Below are positions 63,664-64,000 of a DNA stretch of 64,000 nucleotides, piece after piece. The first letter of the stretch is position 1, and the number at the start of each line of letters is the position of its first letter. Source of the DNA: Rhynchopus euleeides (Eukaryota > Euglenozoa > Diplonemea > Diplonemida > Diplonemidae); contig OY723284.1 in assembly GCA_963210315.1 (NCBI GenBank), positions 1,488,001 to 1,552,000 on the forward strand. Reading direction: 5' to 3'. Below the pieces are notes generated by a model. That model saw nothing but the letters and a program-made list of their open reading frames with translations. It was not told the DNA's origin and did not search any database. Position numbers and translations under genes: made by a program.

Positions 63664-64000
63664 ATGAGGAGCGCGGTGCTGTTCTGTGCGTTTGTCGTGA
63701 TGGGGACGTCTGTGGTGGACGCACAGCGAGGCGGACGGGGTGGGCGCCGCCCGAGGCGCACACCGGTGCCTCTGCCCCAGACGCCTGTGCCTGCGCCTGT
63801 GCCGACTGCGGCCACACCTGCCCCTGTGCCAGAGACATCAACACCTCCCGCAACGACGACTGTGCCTGTGCCTGTGCCAACTGCGGCCACCCCTGTGCCT
63901 GTGCCACAGACACCGACACCTCCCGCACCGACGCCTGCGCCCGAGCTGGATTTCGGGAACGCACGGACGCGCCCCGGTCAGGCAATTGCTGCAGCGTCGC
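63664..64000 (+). CDS. Secreted Pro/Val-rich protein, 3' partial
   Basis: The ATG at 63664 opens a frame running off the right edge (112 codons). Residues 1-20 are a clear signal peptide (AVLFCAFVVMGTSVVDA), then a basic RGGRGGRRPRR stretch and long repeats of PVPxPVPTAATP, then the beginning of a folded region (ELDFGNARTRPGQAIAAAS). The PVP linker style is like that of the LPMO at 9931, so this may be another secreted carbohydrate-active or adhesive protein. The functional domain is outside the window. Confidence 0.65.
   Translation, partial: MRSAVLFCAFVVMGTSVVDAQRGGRGGRRPRRTPVPLPQTPVPAPVPTAATPAPVPETSTPPATTTVPVPVPTAATPVPVPQTPTPPAPTPAPELDFGNARTRPGQAIAAAS

Overview
This window reads as nuclear DNA of a unicellular eukaryote. 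It has long GC-rich ORFs separated by large repeat-rich intergenic stretches, eukaryote-type domains (cold-shock, WD40, Sfi1-like and ADP-ribosyltransferase, TMEM131-like, PHD-like), box C/D snoRNA arrays and a non-LTR retrotransposon. No operons, Shine-Dalgarno sites or tRNAs were seen. Three long ORFs end at a GTATG 5' splice signal, and each has a short in-phase terminal exon downstream of an acceptor; two of the acceptors end in ACACAG and one in CCACAG. Short GTATG donors with ACACAG acceptors are typical of metamonads (Giardia, Trichomonas), so a free-living metamonad-like protist is a reasonable but unproven guess.

Layout: 2-2141 coiled-coil protein (5' truncated, terminal mini-exon). 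5703-6782 and 11746-12825 are tandem nitronate-monooxygenase-type flavoproteins on either side of a secreted AA10 lytic polysaccharide monooxygenase with CBM1-like modules (9931-10965). 15865-17424 and 19819-20700 are two cold-shock-domain proteins. 21727 to about 27638 is a giant WD40 / Sfi1-repeat / ADP-ribosyltransferase protein. 32997-40054 is a TMEM131-like membrane protein whose intron holds an eight-gene C/D snoRNA array. 42139-42915 (minus) is a small PHD-like protein. 48408-54005 is a non-LTR retrotransposon. 63664-64000 is the start of a secreted Pro/Val-rich protein.

The right half is dominated by mobile DNA: two palindromic AT-rich fold-back elements (one carrying a nested TA-flanked insertion), a hAT-like element with an 8-bp target duplication, a TTAA-flanked piggyBac-like element, a family of long-TIR elements sitting at TA dinucleotides inside poly-C tracts, a pair of 1.14-kb TIR elements and several short MITE-like repeats. 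Three loci (30852-31929, 38641-39820, 62529-63493) carry 15 intact copies of two related box C/D snoRNAs whose shared guide matches a universally conserved LSU rRNA segment, plus one SNORD27/snR74-like snoRNA.

The most unusual item is the retrotransposon. ORF1 and ORF2 lie in one reading frame separated by a single UGA. No in-frame AUG exists before the middle of the endonuclease. A 2A-like GIEPNPGP motif lies directly upstream of the endonuclease. This suggests UGA readthrough followed by 2A-type protein separation.
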